This document shows positions 57,901 through 64,000 of a DNA stretch of 64,000 nt, piece by piece. The notes under the pieces were generated by a model that was not told the DNA's origin, searched no databases, and saw nothing but the letters and a program-made list of their open reading frames with translations. The position numbers were made by a program, and so were the translations under genes. The stretch comes from Rugalucina vietnamica (lineage: Eukaryota > Mollusca > Bivalvia > Lucinida > Lucinidae), in NCBI GenBank assembly GCA_964017185.1, contig OZ024882.1:36008488-36072487 (forward strand), given 5' to 3'. The stretch's first letter is position 1; every line of letters begins with the position of its first letter.

Positions 57901-60900
57901 ACTCAATCACCAGGATCCCTTAATCCAAACGACACGGGTCGCCAGTCATGGCAAACGCGCCGCTCCTCTATTTGACCAGGTTTAATGGTTCCGCAAGAGG
58001 GGGCGACCGGCCAATTCTAACGCGGGTCTGGCACAGGACGGAGGTTAATCATGTTTTGTTTTTAATCATGCACCTTCTTGGACACAAATTTCTATGTAAT
58101 GGCTGAGAAGTACTTATATCTGATGAGTCCATAATCTCCCTATTGTCAAAACTATTAAACATCACAGACTTTCCACATTATGGCAGCCATCTTGGACATC
58201 ATCTATGATAAACAAATGTTAATGCTAAGACTGTTGAGTTAAAAGCACTACGAGTGAATCCATAATTGCTATGAACAATATCACTGAAAATCAATATTCT
58301 GGCAGCCATCTTTGAAAACTATTGGCAATCAAATAAGAACCATATTGTGGCAGCTATCTTAAACATCGTGATTCAACGACAAATCTGTGAAATTATGACA
58401 CAGTCAGATATGTGAATGTGGACAGTTTTTATAGAAAACAATGTATGCTAAATGCATTGTCAAAACTGTTAAAATTACCGAAAATCGATATTCTGGCAGC
58501 CTTCTTGGACACCATCTTTGATACACCAGTATATTCAGAATGACTACGGTCAGATAAGTTGCTGTGTGCAATATGTGAAGGAAAAATGCATTTTTGATTC
58601 ATTTACGGGACGAAAAGACCATTATATCAAAGCTTTGAATTTCTGGAAGACCTTTTGGATGCCATCTTGATTTTCTCAAATTCCCCAATGATGACAAGGT
58701 GTCATCAGTTGGATTCTTTGAAGACAATGCCTAACCAACACGAATCAGTAAAGAAAAAAACTTTATACCTCATTACCAGGTCAAATTGATTTCCTGCTGG
58801 ACTAAGATTAGTATTATTAAGATGCACAAAATGTGAAAATATCTTTTTGGTATTTAGCTGGGCTCATACCTAATTCTTAAAAAATTGCTCTATAGAATAC
58901 TTGCATTTCACTCAAAGTAAGACACCATTATTATATATAATGCCTTGTGCCAATTAATTCCACCAAGCACCAGAATACATCTTCTGATGGGTGATAAATT
59001 GTTGATTGGGACCCCCGAAATACAATGGGGTTTTTTTTTTTTCAAAGGCGCACTTATTTGTGTTATGAAGAAAAACATGGTTTCCATAGCAACTTGTATT
59101 GTATTGTATATTGTATTTCCAGCCCATTTAGGTTCACCTCACTTTGCTATAAGGCACAAGGTAAAATACAAGTTTTGAATACTACGCAACCATTGACCAA
59201 ATTATTGGTACAGCAAAATATCTCAGAAATATGGGGTTTGATCATGTAGATTCCAAACTACAAACCAGTCACGACATGTGGTTGTGCCAGCTCGGCAACC
59301 ACAACTATGATTTTTGAACATTGGGGTATACCTTCAAAATCATACACTACTTAGTTACTTATTATCCTAGCTTACTGAACATAGTGTCATTTTAAAGCTT
59401 ATGCCTAGGCCTTTCATCCAATTGTAGCTTGTGTAAAAATTCTAATTTACATATTCATCTAATTTGCATTTTCATGAATATTGATAGAATCTTAATAGAA
59501 AATATATAAACACTGACTTCAATAACAAACAGCTATTTTTGCATCATGTCGATAAGCAATACAACTTGACATGCCCTAACATATAGTGAATCTATACATA
59601 AAAATTAGCTCATTTGCATATTTATGACTATTTATAGAAACATAAGAAATTAAGAAAAAAGTCAATGAACATCTTAGATATACTAATTCCAGTCACAAAT
59701 CATCAATGCGGCTTGTTGTTGTCCATTTGTTATACAATTTCACATTTGCAATGGCCCAATATTAAAATGATCTAATTTGCATATTCATGAATATCAAATG
59801 AAAAGACATTTGAAAATGAGGGGGGGGGGGGGAGGGGGATTCAATAAAATCTGTAAATATTCTACCCACCATCACTGTGACATGTTGTCATTTATACGAT
59901 TTGACTGTCCTATCATGCAAAATACTATATGACAAGAATCTAGTTTGCTAACTTTGCATATTCACGGTATCAATTTTCATGAAAAGGATGATACATAGAA
60001 ACAAGAAATTGAGATAGAATTTGAAACAAGCCTTCAGCGTAAATATTTCAACATACTTATTTCAATTTAAAATAATCTTTGTGGCATGTTGTTGTAGGTC
60101 AGTAATATAATTTGACTATTCTTACATACATGGGACCCGTATGAACTTAAACATATTTGCATATTCATGAATATTGATCTGAAAATAAGATATTGAAAGA
60201 AAGTTCAAGAAAGTAAAACCGTAAACATACTTATTTGAGTCAAACACCAGCATTAATGCGATGTGCATGACCTAACATGTAATGGATCATGGATCTATGT
60301 GAAAATTTGCATATTCACAAAGCTATCAACCAGTGGCATCAATCAATCTATCTGTCTATCCATATAAGTCAGAGCTGAGTGATCTTCCCCATGTAATATC
60401 TGTCAAATCCTAGAATTTGCTTCGTTAAAGTTTGAAATTGTGATTAATTTGATTACTTTGGTGAATAATAATTAATAATCATTCATATGCAAATTAGATA
60501 GTTTGCATATTCATGGTATTCAAATTAGATAATTTGCACATCTGATCAGTGAGAAAAGTTTTGTTTGTAACCATTTCTTAGTTAATGCTTGTTAATGCTT
60601 GTTCTATAGCAGACATAAGATGAGTTTAGAGTGTATTGTAGTAAACAGTATTAATTTGGGGATTTTCTCCTGTATTTTCTAACGTTTTCATTAATATTCA
60701 TGGATATGCAAATTAGAAATTTTGCATAGCCAACAATGGCTTAGCATAAAGTTGACTCTGTTTGGCATTGATGGTATTGGACAAGTGCAATATAGGTACA
60801 TTTACGTCTGTAAGGCACCCTAAACATTTTTATTCTGTTCGTCAATTTCTGATACAGCGCTTTGGTTGTCATCGATATTCATGAATATGCAAATTTCATA

Positions 60901-63900
60901 TTTTGCATATTGGATGCAAATTAGATTCAAAAGCTGAGTCGAAGCATTTCTTAATAACAGTAGGTTAACAATGTTAGTATTTGAATACGAGTAATTTCTT
61001 TTTCAACGTATTGGAACTGCAGTATCGGTTGCTATGGAAACCATGAATATATGCATTATCCATATGCACTGTCGTAAAGTTTATATTTTTTCTCTCATTT
61101 TTTACATTAAGGAGGTCCCTTTTACCATAATGCTTCAGTGATGTTCTTTCGGAAGTATGTAACGAAGGTGTAAATATCACAAGCCAATCCGTAAATGGAT
61201 ATGAGTTTCGTCTCTTCTTTTTGTTTTTCATTAATATTCATGAATTTGGAAATGAGACACTTTTCTTTAGGTAATTGAATGACTTGTTCAGAAGTATTAA
61301 TGGCGCCATAGCAACATATAATGCTATGGTTTGAACTGAAATTAATGAAGTTATGAAGTTCTAACAGACTTACATTTTTCCAATAACTTTCAGTGTTTTC
61401 ATTAATATTTATGAATATGAAAGTTTAATATAATTTGCATTATAACACCAATTAATGCAAGGCAGGTGTATAATCTCTAAAGTGATACCAATTTCAGTGG
61501 TCTACAACAAGTAAAAGCTGAGATATGATCAATTTTTCCCATTAGCTGATATATCAATATTGATATTGCTTTGAAGGGTGCATGACCTTTGACCCAAGGT
61601 CATTCCTATAAGAAAGGGCATACACATATTTTATTATTATTTTCATGAAGAGCAATAACTAGGCTATATTTCACATCATCGTCACTCAGTTTAGTTGGGG
61701 GCTATTTTTTGCCCCTAATGCACGTCCCCCTTTATTCAATTTATGAGAAACAAAGATTAATATAGTGCCAACAAAAATTCAGAAAATATTGAACATTTTC
61801 AACTGAAATTTTCAGTTTCAAAGCCGAAAAATATCTCTGTATAATGCATGGACGAGTTTTCGTAATGATAATGTGTCGACCCAACTACCTCCACTCCTTG
61901 CATTACTATTTTATGCTTTGGAAAAGCCCGTGCATATTATAAAATATCAAGCGTTTGATCGTAAATCGTATTTTCATCTTATCGTCAAAACTCAAGACAA
62001 ACGGACGGCTGACAAACCTCGACGTCAGCGTCAATCAATGACGTCGGATGTTCCGTCATGTTTGTGACGGCTGCCACTGTAATACCGTAAATGACGTTAG
62101 CCGCGACCGTCACGTCGACGTTATTGACGTTAAACGGCATCGCTACCCCCTTGTCAAAGACCTGTCTTACTTCGTCATAATCTTGGACCTGAAAGATTTT
62201 CATATCAAGTTTAAGTTATTTTTAAAACAAAAAAAAAAACTTTTTAAAGCGAATGATGAAAGGCTATTGTGCAGCAAAGAGAGTTCTTGAACAAAGTGGA
62301 CAAATTAAAATGGCATCGATGGGAAAGGAGTCTTCTTCTTTTTCTTCTCGTTCTTCTCAAGAAAATAATCTTTGGCAAGAAAAGACCTAAATATGTATGA
62401 AAGAGACGTCTTTTGCAGTGTGACAGAAAGCATGAGAAATATGGTGCATGATTCAACTGACTGAAAGCAAATCCTTAATGTAAAATTATTCATAATTTTT
62501 CGGTGCGATTTGACGCAATATTCTCCCTTTTAAAACCGAAATTTCAAGCTTCCACCTGTCGGACCAGGTCAGAAACACCTTTGACGATTTTCACTATCAT
62601 ATGCAGACTTCTTTTTTAAAACGCTCACCCATGTTGTGACAAGGGCTAGATCCGTTCCTTCTTGATGAGCCTGTTCAATGAAATCACGCATGTAGAAATA
62701 GGTCCGTGTATCGATTGTGTTGATCCGCTCCTCTGATGAAAACGGTCTGCAAAAAACTGGCATAGTCAGTAGCGGACCTGTTTGCGTTCTAAAAGAACTC
62801 ATGGGAAACATATGGGATTCAGTAGTGCGATCATTGCCCTTTCTGGTGTGATAGAGGAAAACGAAAACATGACCAATCAATATACATGCACCTTTATTGA
62901 TGATGAAAAATTTCACAGACAATTTTTGATAATTTTGATATTTTTTCTCATAACATTGATTGTGCGCCTCGCCGGCAAAAAAGCAAGTTTGCACTCTAAC
63001 TTTACCGATGGGAGGATAAAACGCTTAATCAAATCTACTGTTCACTTGGTCAAGTACGTAATTATAAAACAAACCTTCGAAGGCAGAAAGACGTTACCTA
63101 TAGACATATCTTTTCAGACTGTCAAACACTGAGCTCAGGTTAGTATTCTGTGAGTTCCACTGCAGAGTTCGTGCTGGGAAACGCCCACCATGAGCTAGCA
63201 TAGCACCAAGACCAATGTTAACAAAGGTATCATCAAAATCGGGGGGAATTTTGAAGACATTAAGATAGTCATCCCTGAAATAAGTTAAACCAATTTGTGA
63301 CGAACGAATCCGAGATTTTTACACCATGTATTCTAAAAAGAATTAAGTGATACTGATGCACATAAAACATATTCAAAACAAATATACTAGTAACTATACG
63401 TTAAACATGCATAATGAAGATAATAAGACAGTTGTACGGTACCAACACTCATAACGTACGTAGGACAAATTCAGTGGTCTTTACAGTAATGAAACACGTA
63501 GATAAGGTGGACATCATAAAATAATATCAAAGTATATAAATACCTTCTTCGCATCATTGATTCATATATTTTCTCCAAATCATAAAGATGCAAGAACTTA
63601 AGCAATTCCTCGACATCTTTTTCGGGTAAATAATCTGGCAAGTGCATCACGGCTAGCATATTATTCGGAACGCTTTGGTAGTAATCCGCTGTTTCATTAT
63701 AAATCATCGGCCAAAACGTCATTTCCGAGTTCTCATACGGGCGATTTTTGTTACGGTACTTATCCATGATGTCCAAGACTAATTTTAGCTGCAAATCGGA
63801 TGGTTTCGGCGCTTTTCCATATTGATACGCTTCAAGGAGGCATATCGAAACCCAAGACGCCGTAAATGAATTAATGTCAGGGATGCGCAAATCATCTCTC

Positions 63901-64000
63901 AGAAGGGCAAATTTTTCAGATCCGTGAAAGTTAGGTCGGATTTCACTCTTGTAAGTTCCTTTCTGTTTCTCCCAGTTTAATGGCGGCTTGAATGGAGAAT
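44558..64000 (-). CDS. Gene 2: unrecognised multi-exon gene, 5' end beyond window
   Basis: Nine exons on the minus strand: 64000-63544 (open at the edge), 63274-63098, 62746-62629, 62188-62018, 50368-50174, 49319-49167, 46731-46632, 45435-45314, 44848-44558. Every join keeps frame, giving ~593 residues to a TAA. I do not recognise the family. Visible features: eight N-X-S/T sequons, suggesting a secreted or lumenal protein; a DxDDT motif (PDFDDTFVNIG); and recurrent 13-15-residue helical segments (SFTASWVSICLLEAY, DVTVAANVIYGI, IFTTAAAVAALINTW, AFTYAITMVSLAQY). That pattern would suit an alpha/alpha-toroid fold, as in terpenoid cyclase/prenyltransferase relatives; this is inference. No membrane segment is obvious. 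The 11.6-kb intron between exons four and five of this list holds the 4-kb tandem elements, so additional exons there cannot be excluded. Confidence 0.85.
45043..45131. mobile_element. Short hairpin MITE rich in TGACGTCA
   Basis: The ends 'cccagtgggcacatgacgtc' and 'gacgtcatgtgcctgctggg' are inverted. Three ATGACGTCA/TGACGTCA-type palindromes and 'atcgatgcg...cgcatcgac' lie within 89 bp. It sits in the last intron of gene 2. Confidence 0.8.
45314..45435 (-). CDS. Gene 2 penultimate exon
   Basis: Acceptor GTTTTCAG, donor CGT/GTAAGT. It encodes (G)VPNNVTQTVNKAVKWL then TINTLSGKYKPWNTFFSGSG, in phase 1 from the previous exon. Contains the sequon NVT. Confidence 0.88.
45593..45915 (+). repeat. 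Dispersed repeat family X
   Basis: The best partner of 15110-15440: 'ccactacagaagctgagggt', 'ccaaggcgatacttctat', 'tgggaaatagctgctcactc' and 'tttcctgatcattgcctact'. Confidence 0.7.
45990..46320. repeat. CpG-rich repeat segment
   Basis: Contrasting with its AT-rich surroundings, this carries many CG dinucleotides ('gtgcgacgttcgtgcgattg', 'aacgtcgcacgacgg'). 'gacagtcttacgac'-type words at one end and 'aagactgtcatgcg' near the other suggest an inverted organisation. The plus frames at 45867-46305 have no domain. Confidence 0.5.
46351..46617. mobile_element. ~260-bp hairpin element
   Basis: The ends 'aaacatgtccgtgaaatgta' and 'attgcatgggcaagttttcg' are inverted. The inner hairpin 'catagattatgggtactcg' pairs with 'cctacccataatctatg'. 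It stops 15 bp short of the gene 2 exon at 46632. Confidence 0.8.
46632..46731 (-). CDS. Gene 2 exon (100 nt)
   Basis: Acceptor TTTGCATACAG, donor ACAG/GTATCC. It encodes NRAEDRIFTTAAAVAALINT then WTVWDNGQLVWET, and its final G completes the Gly that opens the next exon. It was found by frame: the joins on either side only work with this exon included. Confidence 0.87.
46775..46930 (-). mobile_element. tRNA-derived SINE
   Basis: The minus strand reads 'ggagtgccttggtctagtgg' as head and 'gagaggtcctgcgttcgatc' as B box. The body has 'tgtccttgagcaagcact'. Same family as 5430-5606. Confidence 0.65.
46943..47152 (+). mobile_element. MITE, 'gagccgc' family
   Basis: The ends are 'gagccgccgcatgagaaaac' and 'ttttctcatgcacaggctc'. 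The central palindrome is partly deleted ('ggcgcagtaactgtgaagct'). Confidence 0.85.
47253..48788 (+). mobile_element. Pearl/HINE-like element, three ~450-bp cores
   Basis: It starts 'agaggaccaatggtcctgta' and 'cgctcacctgag'. Cores repeat 'atgggcatggcggccatctt' at 47631, 48089 and 48537. (GACGGACGAC)n runs 48680-48735. It ends with the hairpin 'agctcaccttgtgagcctga' and 'cggctcaggtgagct'. It is the most complete copy of this family in the window. Minus frame 47151-47681 is a repeat reading. Confidence 0.85.
48905..48976 (+). repeat. (AAT)n microsatellite
   Basis: About 22 AAT units, giving a poly-Asn open frame with no biological meaning. It is followed by degenerate 'aacaataaaaacaac'. Confidence 0.95.
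49167..49319 (-). CDS. Gene 2 exon (153 nt)
   Basis: Acceptor CTACTTTCAG, donor TTG/GTAAAC. It encodes IVRTAYDILRPVLRITMTDD then ILTSAKTDVDGSMYLDNFLG and DDDVDIFNRSL. The acidic GDDDVD run is notable. The exon is rich in GACGTC. Confidence 0.87.
49621..49813 (+). mobile_element. MITE, 'gagccgc' family
   Basis: It starts 'gagccgccgcatgggaaaac', central 'cagcttcgcagtaactgcga', right end 'ttggttttctcgtg'. Confidence 0.8.
49869..50088 (+). mobile_element. Pearl-like element, core deleted
   Basis: It retains both ends of the family at 37268-38411: 'tagaaaaggtgccttgagag', 'acgcatacccccggctgg', an ACGAACG tract, and 'ctatatacccgtcatgccgg'. Only a trace of core remains. Confidence 0.8.
50174..50368 (-). 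CDS. Gene 2 exon (195 nt)
   Basis: Acceptor TTTTTCAG, donor AAG/GTATGC, phase 0 at both ends. It encodes QIYINTTSLIAHEIANNLTS through YWFVTRTYGYLNRFYFPGQK to DPRLDK. Sequons NTT and NLT. Confidence 0.87.
50369..50782. other. Left flank of the 4-kb tandem elements
   Basis: Intronic. At 50741-50782, 'gagcccagcgaaatacc' and 'aaaaagatattttca' match, inverted, 58835-58865 beyond the far end of the tandem, so the inverted similarity continues outside the repeated unit. Confidence 0.7.
51880..51945 (+). repeat. MITE fragment inside 4-kb unit
   Basis: 'gagccgcaacgtgagaaaaa' and 'gatgaggtctgacacagaaa' match the 'gagccgc' family. It abuts the truncated endonuclease fragment and is duplicated at 55891-55956. 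Confidence 0.6.
51946..52212 (-). pseudogene. Non-LTR retrotransposon ORF2 endonuclease fragment, copy 1
   Basis: The minus strand, with one frame change, reads IQWNCRGIKPSYE then VCLQETFLKTDDNFTFKGFN and GGSSILVK. These are the N-terminal motifs (WNCRG, LQET, GG.(A/S)ILV) of the apurinic-like endonuclease of Jockey/I-type elements (established knowledge). It has an in-frame stop and ends before any reverse transcriptase domain. The twin is at 55957-56223. Confidence 0.8.
52400..53516 (-). pseudogene. Jockey-like ORF1 (CCHC zinc-knuckle) remnant split by a SINE, copy 1
   Basis: A probable start ATG at 53516 opens an acidic, Ser-rich N terminus ending in a stop near 53373. The frame then resumes as VIEIRNIHVRRNSVLKRANT ... 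NPLRCYNCQFFGHHESRC with CANCGE. After the SINE it continues KHCSDDHNFEKAAKCVNCSG ... PTWHKEKELLKIK ... EARKIV. The three CX2C-type knuckles and 'NPLRC..CQ.FGHH' are characteristic of gag-like ORF1 of Jockey-clade elements. The RRM-like middle region appears deleted. The C-terminal part is Lys/Pro/Gly-rich with stops. The twin is at 56411-57527. Confidence 0.82.
52957..53105 (+). mobile_element. tRNA-derived SINE inserted in ORF1, copy 1
   Basis: The head 'gccttcgtggtgcagtggtt' with B box 'gtcgcaggttctccag' is followed by a body 'gtcggatgggactataaacc' and tail 'ccaatcaaccaacc'. The 13-bp target duplication TCTCCACAGTTTG (52944-52956 and 53106-53118) is perfect, and removing it restores the zinc-knuckle frame. 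The same insertion is in copy 2 (56968-57116), so it predates the 4-kb duplication. Confidence 0.92.
55957..56223 (-). pseudogene. ORF2 endonuclease fragment, copy 2
   Basis: Same content and defects as 51946-52212, shifted by 4011. Confidence 0.8.
56411..57527 (-). pseudogene. Jockey-like ORF1 remnant, copy 2
   Basis: Same content, stops and SINE insertion as 52400-53516. The plus-strand frame of 135 residues at 56260-56667 (and 52249-52656) is antisense to the ORF1 tail and not a gene. Confidence 0.82.
56968..57116 (+). mobile_element. tRNA-derived SINE inserted in ORF1, copy 2
   Basis: Identical in position and target duplication to 52957-53105. Confidence 0.92.
58805..59400. other. Right flank of the 4-kb tandem; no gene
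   Basis: 58830-58865 holds the inverted partner of 50741-50780 (see left flank). Beyond it, AT-rich intron sequence with short frames (58945-59249) lacking any domain. Confidence 0.6.
59420..61450. repeat. Inverted field of octamer-like repeats
   Basis: About eleven diverged units spaced roughly 150-200 bp apart. In the left half (59440-60540) they read 'atttgcatattcatgaatat'. In the right half (60690-61420) they read the inverse, 'atattcatgaatatgcaaat'. The shared core is ATTTGCAT/ATGCAAAT next to the palindrome ATATTCATGAATAT. The change of orientation around 60600 gives a foldback layout of ~2 kb. A poly-G run is at 59820-59832. No coding frame is supported. Confidence 0.75.
61451..62017. 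other. No gene recognised
   Basis: Intron of gene 2. It contains 'gacctttgacccaaggtcat' near 61587, resembling the 3' parts of pearl-like cores, and a partial hairpin element ('atctctgtataatgcatgga') at 61800-61872. Confidence 0.5.
62018..62188 (-). CDS. Gene 2 exon (171 nt)
   Basis: Acceptor ATCTTTCAG, donor GAG/GTTTGT. It encodes VQDYDEVRQVFDKGVAMPFN then VNNVDVTVAANVIYGITVAA and VTNMTEHPTSLIDADVE. Very CpG-rich and full of GACGT words unlike the flanking intron. Sequon NMT. Confidence 0.88.
62629..62746 (-). CDS. Gene 2 exon (118 nt)
   Basis: Acceptor TTTTTTGCAG, donor TGG/GTGAGC. It encodes (R)PFSSEERINTIDTRTYFYM then RDFIEQAHQEGTDLALVTTW. Confidence 0.88.
63098..63274 (-). CDS. Gene 2 exon (177 nt) with DxDDT motif
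   Basis: Acceptor CTTATTTCAG, donor AG/GTAACG. It encodes (R)DDYLNVFKIPPDFDDTFVN then IGLGAMLAHGGRFPARTLQW and NSQNTNLSSVFDSLKRYVY. Asp-Phe-Asp-Asp-Thr matches the DxDD(T) pattern known from class II terpene cyclases, though that may be chance. Confidence 0.88.
63544..64000 (-). CDS. Gene 2 exon running off the window
   Basis: Open to the window edge in the frame SPFKPPLNWEKQKGTYKSEI ... LRIPDINSFTASWVSICLLE ... MTFWPMIYNETADYYQSVPN ... DLEKIYESMMRR; donor AG/GTATTT. At least 457 nt, the largest exon seen. The true start of the gene is further right. Confidence 0.88.

Larger units (their letters stand above)
54794..58804. mobile_element. 4-kb TA-bounded inverted-repeat element, copy 2
   Basis: Head-to-tail with copy 1, sharing a single TA so the junction reads GGAC-TA-GTCC. 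All corresponding features sit at +4011 with no net indel. I noticed only a few substitutions (for example 'aaaagtac' against 'aaaaatac' near 51430/55441, 'attattgcc' against 'attcttgcc' near 51789/55800, 'ggggtttttg' against 'gggggttttg' near 50911/54922). The right end is followed by 'agattagtattattaag'. Confidence 0.88.

Noticed and set aside
50783..58804. Pure assembly duplication of 4 kb
   Set aside because: A few substitutions separate the copies and the junction falls exactly at TA between inverted ends, which a random assembly error would not produce; still worth a long-read check.

Overview
The window looks like animal nuclear DNA, most likely from a bivalve mollusc (inference from the repeat families and from the similarity of the one recognisable gene to animal orthologues). 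It is AT-rich and dominated by transposable-element remnants. I find two spliced protein-coding genes, both on the minus strand. Nothing prokaryotic or organellar is present.

Gene 1 (42048 down to 21070) is a complete six-exon gene for the constitutive proteasome beta1 subunit (PSMB6-like). Its 702 bp of coding sequence are spread over 21 kb. Splice phases agree across all five introns. The 32-residue propeptide ends at Gly before the catalytic Thr. Mature residues T1, D17, K33 and R45 are present.

Gene 2 (from beyond the right edge down to 44558) is the 3' part of a gene I do not recognise. Nine exons with matching phases give about 593 residues, with many N-glycosylation sequons and recurrent helix-like segments. 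It has a DxDDT motif.

The most striking structure lies in intron 4 of the proteasome gene. About 52 tandem copies of an 82-bp unit, in three blocks between 22567 and 29123, are derived from the 3' end of proteasome exon 4 itself: 24 codons plus a splice donor and 10 bases of intron. The array was later split by a 467-bp hAT-like insertion with an 8-bp target duplication and by a 1.8-kb element with its own ~166-bp core repeats.

The second striking structure is in a long intron of gene 2. Two nearly identical 4011-bp units (50783-54793 and 54794-58804) stand head to tail, each bounded by TA and by ~150-bp imperfect inverted repeats. Each carries a decayed Jockey-like retrotransposon fragment, itself broken by a tRNA-derived SINE.

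The rest is layered repeats. There is a long-inverted-repeat element with mariner-like ends (82-7578) and a four-deep nest of elements (11601-18045). Several 'tandem core plus terminal hairpin' elements resemble the pearl/HINE type of molluscs. Further repeats are a ~230-bp MITE family with ten or more copies, a ~260-bp hairpin element family, tRNA-derived SINEs, and foldback elements including a perfect 83-bp palindrome. A 2-kb inverted field of octamer-like motifs lies at 59.4-61.5 kb.
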